Positions 17,275 to 26,962 of a DNA stretch of 64,000 bases are shown one piece after another. How positions within the stretch are numbered: the stretch's first letter is position 1; each line of letters begins with the position of its first letter. Position numbers and translations under genes: made by a program. The DNA is from Alteromonas sp047556435. GTDB taxonomy: Bacteria > Pseudomonadota > Gammaproteobacteria > Enterobacterales > Alteromonadaceae. The stretch lies in NCBI RefSeq assembly GCF_047556435.1, contig NZ_CP180210.1, positions 868,001 through 932,000 of the forward strand, in the 5' to 3' direction. Below the pieces are notes generated by a model. The model worked only from the letters and a program-made list of their open reading frames with translations. It did not search any database and was not told the origin of the DNA.

Positions 17275-18254
17275 TGTTGATGATGCGCCAGTTCAATGGC
17301 TTTCTCTAATGCTTTTCTGAAACTTCCGGTGTCCGCCTGCCCGGTGCCGGCTAACTCCAGCGCGGTACCGTGATCGACAGAGGTGCGGATAAACGGCAGG
17401 CCAAGCGTGATATTTACCGCCGCACCAAACCCTTTGTATTTAAGTACGGGCAATCCCTGATCATGGTACATGGCCAGAACCACGTCGGCATCTTCCAGGT
17501 ATTTTTTCTGGAATATCGTATCGGCGGGGAGCGGGCCTGTTATATGTAGCCCTTCATCGCGAAGCGCATCCAGTGCCGGACGTATGGTGTGGATCTCTTC
17601 AGTGCCAATATGGCCATCCTCTCCGGCGTGCGGGTTTAGACCACACACATAGATATGAGGTTGTTTAATGCCAAACTTCAGTTTCAGATCGGTGTGAATG
17701 ATATGAATAACTTTGTGCAATCGTTCCCGGGTAATCGCTCTGGAAACATATTCAAGCGGGATGTGGGTGGTTGCGAGCGCAACATTCAGGCCTTCTGTAG
17801 ATAACAGCATGACTACATCCATGGTATTGGACTGATGCGCAAAGAATTCGGTATGACCGCTAAATGAGACGCCAGACTTATTGATGATCCCTTTATGCAC
17901 CGGACCGGTTACCACAGCGTCAAAGTTACCATCCATATTCGCCTGACAGGCCTGTCGCAGGGTTTCAACAACGTAGCGACCATTCTCACTGTTTAACTCG
18001 CCGGGCACTGTTGGCGTGGCGATATCGACCTGATGAATGTACAGACTGCCTGCTGGCAACAGTTCGTCATTGCCGGCTTCAAAAGGAACCAGGGTTAACG
18101 GCAGCCCAAGCTGATTCGCGCGAGCTTCCATCATGGCCTTATCGGCAAACACCACCAGTTGCGCATCCCATTGCTCCTGCGCTAGCTGGATAATGAGATC
18201 AGGGCCTATACCAGCGGGTTCGCCGGGCGTTACCGCAAGTTTAATTGCTGTCAT
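17271..18254 (-). CDS. pdxA: 4-hydroxythreonine-4-phosphate dehydrogenase
   Basis: Oxidises 4-phosphohydroxy-L-threonine in pyridoxal phosphate synthesis; its product is used with deoxyxylulose phosphate by PdxJ, which is also in this window (27744-28484). The N-terminal VTPGEPAGIGPDL and the metal- and substrate-binding segments SGHTEFFA, GLNPHAGEDGHIG and MYHDQGLPVLK are intact. Length 327 residues, as usual. Lies 19 bases after surA and overlaps rsmA. Confidence 0.96.
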   Translation of the reverse strand: MTAIKLAVTPGEPAGIGPDLIIQLAQEQWDAQLVVFADKAMMEARANQLGLPLTLVPFEAGNDELLPAGSLYIHQVDIATPTVPGELNSENGRYVVETLRQACQANMDGNFDAVVTGPVHKGIINKSGVSFSGHTEFFAHQSNTMDVVMLLSTEGLNVALATTHIPLEYVSRAITRERLHKVIHIIHTDLKLKFGIKQPHIYVCGLNPHAGEDGHIGTEEIHTIRPALDALRDEGLHITGPLPADTIFQKKYLEDADVVLAMYHDQGLPVLKYKGFGAAVNITLGLPFIRTSVDHGTALELAGTGQADTGSFRKALEKAIELAHHQQ

Positions 18255-18273
18255 GAACGTGTCGGGTACCTTG

Positions 18274-19554
18274 TTAGTCTAAGACTTCGATATACGCAGC
18301 GTCACGCATTTCACGCAGCCAGGTTTCGGATTCTTCAGCAAACTTCCGGTTAAAGATAAGTTGATGTGCTTTTTCCTCTTTACGCTTATCAGTAGCGTCA
18401 TCAAAGCGACGGTCAATAAGCTGCATTAAGTGCCAACCGTGAACTGAACGTACCGGGTCACTGTATTCACCGGGTTCAAGTTGTGCCAGTGCATCACGGA
18501 ATGCAGGCACATAGTTGTTCGGATCTGTCCAGCCAAGCTCACCACCGCGTAATGCTGACCCTGGATCTTCCGAATGTTCCTTCGCCAGTTCTGCAAAATC
18601 AGCCTCACCATCAATTAGCTGTTGTTTGAATGTGGACAGCATCTCTTTGGCTTTCTCTTCACTCAAAATAATTGAAGGTTTGATGAGAATGTGACGGGAG
18701 TTCACTTCTTCCACCGTTACCGTTTCAATACCGCGGGTATCCATAATCTTCAGAATATGGAAACCTGCACCACTGCGGATGGGACCAATTAATTCGTCTT
18801 TCGCTTTCCCCTGAACGGCTTCGGCGAAAAGGGTAGGCATGGAGTTGATGTTTAACCAGCCCATATCACCGCCTTCCAACGCTTCTGAGCCTGACGATGA
18901 TGCCAACGCAATTTTGGCAAAGTCGGAACCGGTATTCAGCAGCTCAAGGACTTTATCCGCGCGGTCGCGCGCATCTGCAACATCAGCATCGTTGGGCTCT
19001 GGCGGAAAGCCGATAAGAATATGGCCAAGGCGGTATTCCGCTTGCTCGGCACCTTGTTGTTCAATCAGCTTCACCAGCGTGTTGACTTCCTGTTCGGTGA
19101 TGTACACGCGGCGGCGGACATTCGCCCGGCGCACTTCACCAATGATCATTTCTTCACGCACATCTTCGCGATAATCTTCATAAGCGATGCCGTCCAGACG
19201 CAGCTGACGGCGCAGGTCTTCAAGGCTAGCTCCCTGATTCGCTGCAATATTAGAAATGGTTTGTTCAAGTTGTGGATCGCTGATGCGGATACCCATACGC
19301 TCTGCCATCTGCATTTGCAGGCTTTTTACAATAAGCCGCTCAATCGCCTGTGTACGTAAAGCGCGATCGGAGGGCAGATCCTGACTGTTTTCTTCTGCAT
19401 TGCGCTTTACTTCAGAAACCAGTGCCTGAATTTCGCTTTCCAGAATAACACCCTGGTCGACGATGACGGCAACCTTGTCCAGCATGACTTCCTGTGCGAC
19501 GGAAGAGAAACTCAGTAGCGCACTTAAACACAATGCCCGAAATAAGAACTTCAT
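18274..19554 (-). CDS. surA: Periplasmic chaperone and peptidyl-prolyl isomerase SurA
   Basis: Escorts unfolded outer-membrane proteins, including LptD encoded just upstream, through the periplasm to the Bam complex. A signal peptide covers about residues 1-20 (RALCLSALLSFSSVAQ). The SurA N-terminal domain with VAVIVDQGVILESEI comes next, then two parvulin domains (EYRLGHILIGFP and the second with SRHILIKPS) and a C-terminal helix. I start at the ATG at 19554, with AAGAG five bases upstream; the in-frame GTG at 19560 is the alternative. Total 426 residues. Confidence 0.95.
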   Translation of the reverse strand: MKFLFRALCLSALLSFSSVAQEVMLDKVAVIVDQGVILESEIQALVSEVKRNAEENSQDLPSDRALRTQAIERLIVKSLQMQMAERMGIRISDPQLEQTISNIAANQGASLEDLRRQLRLDGIAYEDYREDVREEMIIGEVRRANVRRRVYITEQEVNTLVKLIEQQGAEQAEYRLGHILIGFPPEPNDADVADARDRADKVLELLNTGSDFAKIALASSSGSEALEGGDMGWLNINSMPTLFAEAVQGKAKDELIGPIRSGAGFHILKIMDTRGIETVTVEEVNSRHILIKPSIILSEEKAKEMLSTFKQQLIDGEADFAELAKEHSEDPGSALRGGELGWTDPNNYVPAFRDALAQLEPGEYSDPVRSVHGWHLMQLIDRRFDDATDKRKEEKAHQLIFNRKFAEESETWLREMRDAAYIEVLD

Positions 19555-19614
19555 AAACACTCTTTTTAATTGTTTGCATCATTGTGAGACGTCAGCATGA
19601 CGACTACAAGTGGG

Positions 19615-21852
19615 TTAATTTAAACTATACGGCTGTCGATAGCCAAACATGCCGTCTTCCAGCATGCGTCGGTTTGAGCCTTTTGAGCCCATTCCCTTGA
19701 AAATAAACTGCATGGAAATGCCCGACTCGTAGTCGTCGTTCCCCTGCAGATTCCCTGCTTCGTAGCGATTGCTCAGATAGCGCTGTGCAACCACTCTGAT
19801 GGCCCAGCAACAGGATTCATACTGAATACCGATATAGTTTTCAATACTCCTGTCGCGTTCAATATCGCGATAGGTTCTGCCCACCCAGTGCCAGTTTTTG
19901 GCAATAGGCCAGCTCGCAGACAGTCCGGCCTGGTCTATTGTTTCACCAGATAAATCACGAACGTAACGGTGTGTGAGCTGTATCAGGCTGTCGTTATCTC
20001 TGCGATATTCCAGCGCCACGCTGCTTCGCTCCACTTTGTCGGTGTCGGTAGTAATTTGTACATCAGTGTGAAAGTACCAGCGGTCACTCATGCGCCAATC
20101 AACTTCACCGGCCAGAGCTGAGCGATCGCCATCTTTGGTGGCGGCAATCAGCTGATTATCATCAAGGTAGAATATCTGACCCAGACTAATGACAAATTGT
20201 TCCCGGTTGGCGTTATCAATTATCCGGCTGGTAACGCCTATGGTAATTTCATTGTTGTCGCTGATCCTGTCTAACCCGGTAAATTCCTGACCGCGGAATA
20301 AGCCATCCACATCAGTCAGCAGAGGCGTTGAATCGTACATGCCAATATCGCTCTGATCTTCGTAAGAGGTATAAAGATACTGGAGTTTAGGTTCGAGAGT
20401 CATTGTCATGCCTTCAGCGAGCCAGGTGGTGTCGCGCTCGAAATAGAGGGCGGAAAACAGCCGAAACTGGCCCAGCGTGCGGTTCACTTCCTCTTCCAGT
20501 TCTGTGCCCTGGGTGTTGTCCTGACTATAGTACGTGTTCAGCACTGTGGCCTGTGCAGTGATTTCCCCCCACTGGCGCTGGTAGGGAATCGCGAGTGATG
20601 GTGCTACATGCCAGCGAAGGGCTGTAGGTGCGGTATCCAGCGAATTGTCAAAATACGCGAGCTCTGAGTCCAGCGTAAACTCCAGAAACTCTGCAAGCGG
20701 GGTAACATAATTGAGTTTTGCTTCCGGCAATGCGCGGTAAGTATTGGGATAATCGCCGATAACCACAAAATCTTTTAACTGAACGTCCATGGTGAGTTTA
20801 GGCGAATAGTAGCTGAGCCCGACAGTACGATATAAGTGCGTGTCTGCACGGTTATAAAAATCTGAGCCAAGGTCGACAATGTAGTTGTCATCGCTCATGC
20901 CGTTAACATCAACCCGCGTTTCCCAGTTATCCCCAAATGCACCATGATGCTCCAGGCGATAAAAATACCGGTCTTGGTTAGGCGTCAGTTCGCGGTCACT
21001 GGGTAAGTATTCCAGATTAATTTGTCCATAACTTTGCTCGGTCAGGTAGCGAAATTCCGTTTTAAGCTGAACCCCGCGCTTGGTCATCAGCCGTGGCGAG
21101 ATGGTCATGTCATAGTTGGGGGCCATATTCCAGTAAAACGGCTGTTCGTAGTCTATCCCGGTTTGTCCAGAGCTGGTAATTTCAGGAAAAAGCAGCCCCG
21201 TCTGGCGCTGGTTGCTTACCGGAAAGGCAAAATAGGGGAGATAAAATACCGGTACGTCACCTACATAGAAACGGGTATGTTTCGCCTGGCCCCAGACAGT
21301 GCCCTTTTCGATACTGATCTCGCTGGCCTGAATACTCCAGTCTTCTTCCCCTAGTGGGCAGGTGGTAAAACTCACATCTTTTAATATCAGGCCTTCATTG
21401 GTGGCCAATACAATACTTTCTGCTGCGCCCCGGCCTGCCACTCCCGAAAGCTGGTAGCGGGTATTGGTCAATGCAAGGCGTTCATCTTCCTGACTCAGCG
21501 TTATCGAATCTGACTTAACCTGCAGCTGGGCGTCCTGATACATGACATCACCCTCGGCAAACATGTCTTTACCGTTCTCGTTTACCTGGGCCTGGTCGGC
21601 ATGGATAGTGGCCGCGTCGGACGTAATATCGACATTGCCTGAAAACAGCGCAACCTTATTCTCAATAATTTCCGTGCGGTTCGCTTCGACTTTGACGTGC
21701 CCGCTTGGCATCAACTGCTGACTGGAAAATTGCACGGGCTCTACGCTGCAAAAAGAGGTTGCAGTATCAGTGGGTGTGTCTTGAACAGATTGCGCTATCG
21801 CGGCGTAGTTAGTGAAGGCCGCCAGAACAAGCAAAGCGCAGAGTTTTTTCAT
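19615..21852 (-). CDS. lptD: LPS assembly outer-membrane protein LptD
   Basis: Inserts lipopolysaccharide into the outer leaflet of the outer membrane together with LptE. Signal peptide at about residues 1-20, an OstA/LptA-like jellyroll at about 35-190 (VKVEANRTEI, ALFSGNVDI), then a large C-terminal beta-barrel. The four disulfide cysteines are recognisable: one in SFCSVEP, one in TTCPLGEE and the pair in YESCCWA, so DsbC-dependent rearrangement should apply. The start MKKLCALL at 21852 is chosen because it opens the signal peptide; the frame is open to 21909 from a TTG. Length 745 residues. First gene of the surA-pdxA-rsmA-apaGH run. LptE is not in the window. Confidence 0.95.
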   Translation of the reverse strand: MKKLCALLVLAAFTNYAAIAQSVQDTPTDTATSFCSVEPVQFSSQQLMPSGHVKVEANRTEIIENKVALFSGNVDITSDAATIHADQAQVNENGKDMFAEGDVMYQDAQLQVKSDSITLSQEDERLALTNTRYQLSGVAGRGAAESIVLATNEGLILKDVSFTTCPLGEEDWSIQASEISIEKGTVWGQAKHTRFYVGDVPVFYLPYFAFPVSNQRQTGLLFPEITSSGQTGIDYEQPFYWNMAPNYDMTISPRLMTKRGVQLKTEFRYLTEQSYGQINLEYLPSDRELTPNQDRYFYRLEHHGAFGDNWETRVDVNGMSDDNYIVDLGSDFYNRADTHLYRTVGLSYYSPKLTMDVQLKDFVVIGDYPNTYRALPEAKLNYVTPLAEFLEFTLDSELAYFDNSLDTAPTALRWHVAPSLAIPYQRQWGEITAQATVLNTYYSQDNTQGTELEEEVNRTLGQFRLFSALYFERDTTWLAEGMTMTLEPKLQYLYTSYEDQSDIGMYDSTPLLTDVDGLFRGQEFTGLDRISDNNEITIGVTSRIIDNANREQFVISLGQIFYLDDNQLIAATKDGDRSALAGEVDWRMSDRWYFHTDVQITTDTDKVERSSVALEYRRDNDSLIQLTHRYVRDLSGETIDQAGLSASWPIAKNWHWVGRTYRDIERDRSIENYIGIQYESCCWAIRVVAQRYLSNRYEAGNLQGNDDYESGISMQFIFKGMGSKGSNRRMLEDGMFGYRQPYSLN

Positions 21853-22232
21853 GCGTAGGTGAGTCGCCCGTGTTAATGCCCGCAGCCTGCTGCCTCCATT
21901 TGCGTACAAAAGGATAACAGACTGTGTGTCCCCGATGATGTCATTGAACCGCTAAGTGCATAAGCCTGCACCGCGTTAAAGCGACAATTCTAAGCACTTA
22001 TGTCTGAATAACCAACCAGTAGTTCAAAAAAATCTGCGATTTTCGCTATGTCTTCTCTTTCGCAAAAGCATTGTTTATAGTGATTTTGCCCTCAGATTGT
22101 AGAATTGCTGCTGTTTGGCTTCGCCGTTATAGCACAACTTGCATAACTTTGAGATGTGTCGTCAGCGGATAACGTGCAGCGCGTTGTCCTGCAATGGCGT
22201 TCATGCTTCACATTGCGACAGGAGTACGCGGT
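21853..22232. other. 380-base divergent promoter region, lptD/djlA
   Basis: Divides the minus-strand lptD unit from the plus-strand djlA unit and must hold both promoters. I see no confident -35/-10 pair. The last part contains an ACAGGAG ribosome binding site for djlA at about 22218-22224. Confidence 0.4.
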
Positions 22233-23090
22233 ATGGCGTTTTGGGGAAAGATCCTCGGTTTTATTTTTGGCTTTATGTTTTTCAAAATACCCGGCGCCAT
22301 CCTTGGCCTGGTGGTCGGGCATTTTTTTGACAAAGCCTACAGTCAGGATTTTAACCAGTTAGGGGGATTTGGTCGCTTTTTTACCGATCAGGACAGTGTG
22401 AAGCAACAAGCTATTTTTTTTCACAGTTTGTTTTCCTCTTTAGGTCATCTCGCCAAGTCTGATGGTCAGGTTACTAACCGCGAGATTCAGGTGGCTACAA
22501 ACCTGATGGACGAAATGCGTCTTACCGGTGATGCCAGACGCGAAGCTCAGGAAGCGTTCCGGGAAGGCAAGGCAAGAGACTTTCCGGTAGTGGAGACGCT
22601 CAAAGGGCTGTATGAAACCTGTCACGGTCGCCGCGATATTCTGCAGGTATTTCTGGAAATACTGATCCAGGCTGCCTTTGCCGACGGGCAGTTGTCGCAA
22701 GAAGAGTATAATGTTTTGGAAAAAGTGGCACAGCCGCTGGGGTTTCGCCGCCGCGATCTCGACTACCTGATTTCAATGTTTGAAGCCGAGTTACGCTTCC
22801 GGCAACGTAGCGGCGCAGCGGGAGCAGGCAGTGGACATCAGCGCCAGCGTCAGCAGCGCGCTTACTCGGATACGCAGACATTGTCCGATGCATACAAAAT
22901 TCTTGGTGTATCGCAAAGTGACGATGAAAAAGTGATTAAACGCGCGTACCGCAAACGTATGGCAGAACATCATCCCGACAAGTTAGTGTCAAAAGGGTTG
23001 CCTCAGCAGGCAATGGAAATCGCCAAACAGAAGGCGCAGGATATTCAGTCTGCCTACGAACTGATAAAAGAAAAGCGCGGGTTTAAATGA
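22233..23090 (+). CDS. djlA: Membrane-anchored DnaJ-like co-chaperone DjlA
   Basis: Stimulates DnaK at the inner membrane and in enterobacteria feeds the Rcs envelope stress system. The N-terminus MAFWGKILGFIFGFMFFKI carries the single membrane segment with glycines, followed by GHFFDKAYS, a TerB-like helical domain (residues about 55-170), a glutamine/glycine-rich linker and a C-terminal J domain with the HPD motif in HHPDKL near residue 247. I start at 22233, where AGGAG lies eight bases upstream; the frame continues up to 22194 without a better site. It overlaps xerD by four bases. Neighbour of lptD, as in E. coli. Confidence 0.92.
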   Translation: MAFWGKILGFIFGFMFFKIPGAILGLVVGHFFDKAYSQDFNQLGGFGRFFTDQDSVKQQAIFFHSLFSSLGHLAKSDGQVTNREIQVATNLMDEMRLTGDARREAQEAFREGKARDFPVVETLKGLYETCHGRRDILQVFLEILIQAAFADGQLSQEEYNVLEKVAQPLGFRRRDLDYLISMFEAELRFRQRSGAAGAGSGHQRQRQQRAYSDTQTLSDAYKILGVSQSDDEKVIKRAYRKRMAEHHPDKLVSKGLPQQAMEIAKQKAQDIQSAYELIKEKRGFK

Positions 23091-24010
23091 GCATTACCCC
23101 GCGCAAAGAACCCTTGTCGGTCATGAATCAGAAGCATATTGATGCGTTTATCGACATGTTGTGGCTGGAAAAAGGGCTCAGCGAACATACCCAGCAAAGT
23201 TACCGTACAGACTTGTCTAAGCTTGCTCTGTTTTGCCAGCAGCAAGGCATGAGGGATATTTCTGCAGTGACCACCGAGATGGTGCAGGATTACCTTGTTC
23301 ACCGCCATAGCGAGAAATTATCAGCCCGCAGTACCCAGCGAGCGATGAGTGCGATGCGCGCTTTCTATGTTTACCTGGTCAATCAGCATCAGCGGGTAGA
23401 CAATCCCATAACTCCGTTGCGAAACCCGAAAATTCCGCAGTCGCTGCCATCATCGCTAAGTGAGAGACAGGTGGATGATCTGCTGAACGCGCCCGACATA
23501 GATGACCCTATCGAATATCGTGACCGCTGTATGCTGGAAGTATTGTATGCAACCGGCTTGCGGGTAAGCGAACTGATAGGTCTGCGGATGGATCAGGTTA
23601 GCACACAACAGGGCGTGGTGCGGGTGACTGGAAAGGGAAACAAAGACAGGTTGGTTCCCCTTGGGGAAGACGCCGTCGACTGGATTGAAAAATACGCCAA
23701 AGAGGCGCGGCCAGCGTTGACCAGACATCCGACAGACTTACTGTTTGTGAGTAAGCGCGGCAGCCAGATGACGCGTCAGACATTCTGGCACCGGATTAAG
23801 GCGTATGCATTGCGTGCGGGAATTGAGCAGCATTTGTCTCCCCATACACTTCGCCATGCCTTCGCCACACACTTGTTGAACCATGGCGCGGATTTGCGTG
23901 TCGTACAGATGTTATTGGGCCATAGCGACTTATCGACCACACAAATTTATACCCATGTCGCCACCGAGCGATTGCAGAATCTGATTCACTCGCATCACCC
24001 CCGGGGATAG
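23087..24010 (+). CDS. xerD: Site-specific tyrosine recombinase XerD
   Basis: With XerC it resolves chromosome dimers at dif under FtsK control. All catalytic residues are in place: Arg159 (TGLRVSEL), Lys in GKGNKDR, His253 and Arg256 (PHTLRHAF), His279 (LGHSDLS) and the nucleophile Tyr288 (IYTHV). The N-terminal core-binding domain contains DMLWLEKGLSEHTQQSY, closer to XerD than XerC. The ATG at 23087 overlaps the djlA stop; an internal ATG at 23123 is an alternative, and the region before it is not conserved in the family. dsbC and recJ follow, the same order as in E. coli. Confidence 0.93.
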   Translation: MSITPRKEPLSVMNQKHIDAFIDMLWLEKGLSEHTQQSYRTDLSKLALFCQQQGMRDISAVTTEMVQDYLVHRHSEKLSARSTQRAMSAMRAFYVYLVNQHQRVDNPITPLRNPKIPQSLPSSLSERQVDDLLNAPDIDDPIEYRDRCMLEVLYATGLRVSELIGLRMDQVSTQQGVVRVTGKGNKDRLVPLGEDAVDWIEKYAKEARPALTRHPTDLLFVSKRGSQMTRQTFWHRIKAYALRAGIEQHLSPHTLRHAFATHLLNHGADLRVVQMLLGHSDLSTTQIYTHVATERLQNLIHSHHPRG

Positions 24011-24145
24011 CGATGAACGCCATCAGGGTATGGATAAGCATCCCTGTATCAAACGAGCTGGTGTGGTACGATTTATTTATTACGCAGAAAGAAAACTGCA
24101 TTGAACAGGGTCTTTTACTCTGCAAACTATCTTCAGGAGTGGTAA

Positions 24146-24859
24146 GTGAAGTTATTTAAACGAGCAATCATGCTGGCGACTGTACTGTTAAGCAGCAACG
24201 GGATCGCAGCTGAGCCGCAGGACGACGTGACTGCAAAAATTGAATCAAAACTGGGTTTTGATGTTATCGCTGTTGCCGATGCACCGGTAGAGGGGCTGTA
24301 TCAGGTAACGACGAATAAGGGGCTGTTTTATATCAGTAAAGACGGTAAATATCTGGTGCAGGCGCGTATATACAATATGGACGCGGGCATGCGCAATGAA
24401 ACCGAAGTGGCATTGTCATCACTCAGATTAGACGGCATCAGCGCATTTGATGACTCGGCTATTGAATTTACCGCAGAAAATGAGAAGCACACGATCACCG
24501 TGTTTACCGATATCACCTGCGGTTACTGCCGTAAACTTCATCGTGAAATTGAGACCTTTAATGATTTGGGGATCACCGTACGGTATCTCGCTTTCCCGCG
24601 CTCCGGACTGAATAGCCAGGGGTTTAAAGATATGGTGTCAGTGTGGTGTGCTGAAGATCAGCAACAAGCCATGACGGATGCCAAAGCGGGCGAAAATGTG
24701 AAAGCGCAGACGTGCAAAAACAAAGTGGCACAACAATACGAATTTGGTCAGCAAATTGGCGTGAACGGTACCCCGAATATTATTTTGCCTGATGGCTCTT
24801 TGATCCCGGGCTACCAGCCGGCTGAAGCTATTGCTCAGGTGCTGAATCGCCAGGGTTAA
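24146..24859 (+). CDS. dsbC: Periplasmic disulfide isomerase DsbC
   Basis: Corrects wrong disulfides in periplasmic proteins, including LptD, and is kept reduced by DsbD. The start is GTG with AGGAG seven bases upstream. Signal peptide at about residues 1-22 (ending GIAAEP), N-terminal dimerisation domain, then a thioredoxin fold with the active site CGYC at residues 125-128 and the cis-proline loop GVNGTPNII. Length 237 residues. It lies between xerD and recJ; a terminator follows, so recJ has its own promoter or relies on read-through. Confidence 0.95.
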   Translation: MKLFKRAIMLATVLLSSNGIAAEPQDDVTAKIESKLGFDVIAVADAPVEGLYQVTTNKGLFYISKDGKYLVQARIYNMDAGMRNETEVALSSLRLDGISAFDDSAIEFTAENEKHTITVFTDITCGYCRKLHREIETFNDLGITVRYLAFPRSGLNSQGFKDMVSVWCAEDQQQAMTDAKAGENVKAQTCKNKVAQQYEFGQQIGVNGTPNIILPDGSLIPGYQPAEAIAQVLNRQG

Positions 24860-24873
24860 CAGCGTAAATCCTC

Positions 24874-24900
24874 ACGCTGCGCGCCACGCGCAGCGTTTTA
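24874..24900 (+). terminator. Intrinsic terminator after dsbC
   Basis: A ten-base-pair stem ACGCTGCGCG/CGCGCAGCGT with a three-base loop is followed by TTTTA. It starts 15 bases after the dsbC stop codon. The T tract is short. Confidence 0.8.
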
Positions 24901-24956
24901 CCTTCCCGTTTTTCACCGGTATCATACCGGCATTGTTGTCTTCAGCGCTGTAGAGT

Positions 24957-26684
24957 ATGCCGTTACCGATTATTCGACGCAAAGTTAGCGGAGAGCCGCT
25001 ATCTTCCGACCTTCACCCTGTTATTGAGCGTATATACCGCGCGCGGTCAGTGGCGTCTATCGACGATATCGATACCGGAGCGCGTGGTCTTGTGCATTAT
25101 CAAAAGCTAAAAGGGATCACATCAGCGGCTTCCTTACTGGCCGACGCCGTTTATGAGCAAACGCCAGTTGTCATCGTTGGCGATTTTGATGCTGACGGTG
25201 CAACCAGTACTGCGGTTTGTATGCTCTCTTTACGCCAGATGGGGTTGAGCACCGTTGACTACCTGGTTCCCAACCGCTTTGACTTTGGTTACGGCCTGAG
25301 TAAGCCCATTGTGGATATGGCGCATCAACAAGGTGCAAAGGTAATTGTCACGGTAGATAACGGTATATCCTGTCTTGAAGGCGTGGCGCATGCAAAATCG
25401 TTGGGTATGCAGGTTATTGTTACCGATCATCACTTGCCTGGTGAGGTATTACCTGATGCTGATGCGATAGTGAACCCTAACCAACCAGGTTGTGATTTTC
25501 CTTCGAAATCGCTTGCCGGTGTCGGTGTCGCGTTTTATCTGATGCTGGCTTGCCGTGCAGAATTACAGCAGCGAGACTGGTTTACTGCACAAGGTATTGG
25601 TGTCCCTAATCTGGCGGATTTACTGGATATCGTTGCAGTAGGAACCGTAGCTGATGTGGTTTCGCTGGACAAAAACAACCGTATATTGGTGCATCAGGGG
25701 CTGCAGCGGATCCGCAGTGGCAAATGCCGCCCTGGTATCAAAGCCATTATTGAAGTTGCCAACCGCCAACTGGCTTATTTAAGCGCGTCAGATTTAGGGT
25801 TTGTAGTAGGGCCGAGGTTGAATGCTGCTGGCAGGCTTGATGACATGGCAATGGGAATAGCCTGTCTGCTGGAAGACGACACTATGCAGGCGAGATTGAT
25901 GGCGGCCGAACTGGATAGCCTGAATCAGCAGCGTCGTGAAATAGAAACCGGTATGCGCGAAGAAGCAATGCAGGTAGTTGCCTCGCTGACGCTGGATACC
26001 GATGTCGTGCCCCCGGCGCTGGTGTTGTATAAGGATAATTTCCATCAGGGTGTCATTGGGATTGTGGCAGGGCGCATAAAAGAGCAATACAATCGTCCGG
26101 TAATTGCCTTTGCGCACCAGGACGATGAAGTGATTAAAGGTTCAGCGCGATCGATTTCCGGCATTCATATACGCGATGTGCTGGATGAGGTGAATACCAG
26201 CCATCCGGGGTTGATTGAAAAATTCGGCGGCCATGCCATGGCAGCGGGATTGAGCTTGCCACTGGCAAATCTTGATGACTTTACCCAGGCCTTCACCCGG
26301 ATTTGCGAAAAGCATTTAGAGAGGCGGGATGACACCGATGCCATCTGGTCTGACGGTGAGTTAACGCCACAAGAACTGGATTTGTCCTTCGCGCACATGC
26401 TGCGCCAGTCCGGCCCGTTTGGACAGGGCTTTGAAGCGCCGGTATTTGACGGGATTTTTGAGTTGGTGCAACAACGTATTGTGGGTGAGAAACACCTGAA
26501 AGTGACTTTCCGGTTGCCTGGGGGAGGAGAAATTGACGGCATCGCGTTTAACGTCGATACGACGCAGTGGCCCGCTCATGATGTCAGACACGTGAAAGTG
26601 GCATATCAGCTGGACGTCAATGTATTCAGAGGCAGAGAATCTGTGCAGATGCTGGTGGAGCAAATTCTTCCCCATGAACACTGA
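24957..26684 (+). CDS. recJ: Single-strand-specific 5'-3' exonuclease RecJ
   Basis: DNA repair nuclease of the RecF pathway and of mismatch repair. The DHH-family motifs appear in order: DFDADGATST near residue 77, DNGIS, the DHH triad at residues 157-159 and VGPRLNAAGRLDDM. DHHA1 (GGHAMAAGLSLP) and an OB fold close the C-terminus. Length 575 residues, normal for RecJ. No strong ribosome binding site precedes the ATG. The small gene behind it overlaps its 3' end by 11 bases, and recO follows, so repair genes are grouped. Confidence 0.95.
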   Translation: MPLPIIRRKVSGEPLSSDLHPVIERIYRARSVASIDDIDTGARGLVHYQKLKGITSAASLLADAVYEQTPVVIVGDFDADGATSTAVCMLSLRQMGLSTVDYLVPNRFDFGYGLSKPIVDMAHQQGAKVIVTVDNGISCLEGVAHAKSLGMQVIVTDHHLPGEVLPDADAIVNPNQPGCDFPSKSLAGVGVAFYLMLACRAELQQRDWFTAQGIGVPNLADLLDIVAVGTVADVVSLDKNNRILVHQGLQRIRSGKCRPGIKAIIEVANRQLAYLSASDLGFVVGPRLNAAGRLDDMAMGIACLLEDDTMQARLMAAELDSLNQQRREIETGMREEAMQVVASLTLDTDVVPPALVLYKDNFHQGVIGIVAGRIKEQYNRPVIAFAHQDDEVIKGSARSISGIHIRDVLDEVNTSHPGLIEKFGGHAMAAGLSLPLANLDDFTQAFTRICEKHLERRDDTDAIWSDGELTPQELDLSFAHMLRQSGPFGQGFEAPVFDGIFELVQQRIVGEKHLKVTFRLPGGGEIDGIAFNVDTTQWPAHDVRHVKVAYQLDVNVFRGRESVQMLVEQILPHEH

Positions 26685-26949
26685 TCCGGATAAATTACTG
26701 GCAAAACACGGCGCACTGACCCAAACCAGCAATGCAAAAGTGGTTAGCCACGTGCAGCGGGATGAAGATGACTGGGTGCGCCACACGGTTATGCTGGACG
26801 GGTATGATGTGCCCTTTGTTTTTCGTCGCAAAAAAGCGTACCGAAGTCTGGTTGGTGCACGAGTTAATCTCACTTATTATCGTCAGACAGAATCGGTAGC
26901 GGGCATCGATTTCGAATCTATGAAAGTTGTCAGAATAAAACGCGCCTGA
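26674..26949 (+). CDS. Small conserved-looking protein between recJ and recO, unknown function
   Basis: A 91-residue soluble protein. It overlaps the end of recJ by 11 bases and ends 13 bases before recO, which supports expression with both. I start at the ATG at 26674 (MNTDPDKLLAKHGAL) because the open frame before it lies inside recJ. The body shows alternating hydrophobic residues consistent with small beta-strands (VRHTVMLDGYDVPFVFRRKKAY, in two parts) and ends with VVRIKRA. I recognise no family; a role in repair would be guesswork from position. Confidence 0.6.
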   Translation: MNTDPDKLLAKHGALTQTSNAKVVSHVQRDEDDWVRHTVMLDGYDVPFVFRRKKAYRSLVGARVNLTYYRQTESVAGIDFESMKVVRIKRA

Positions 26950-26962
26950 AACGGAACCTCAC

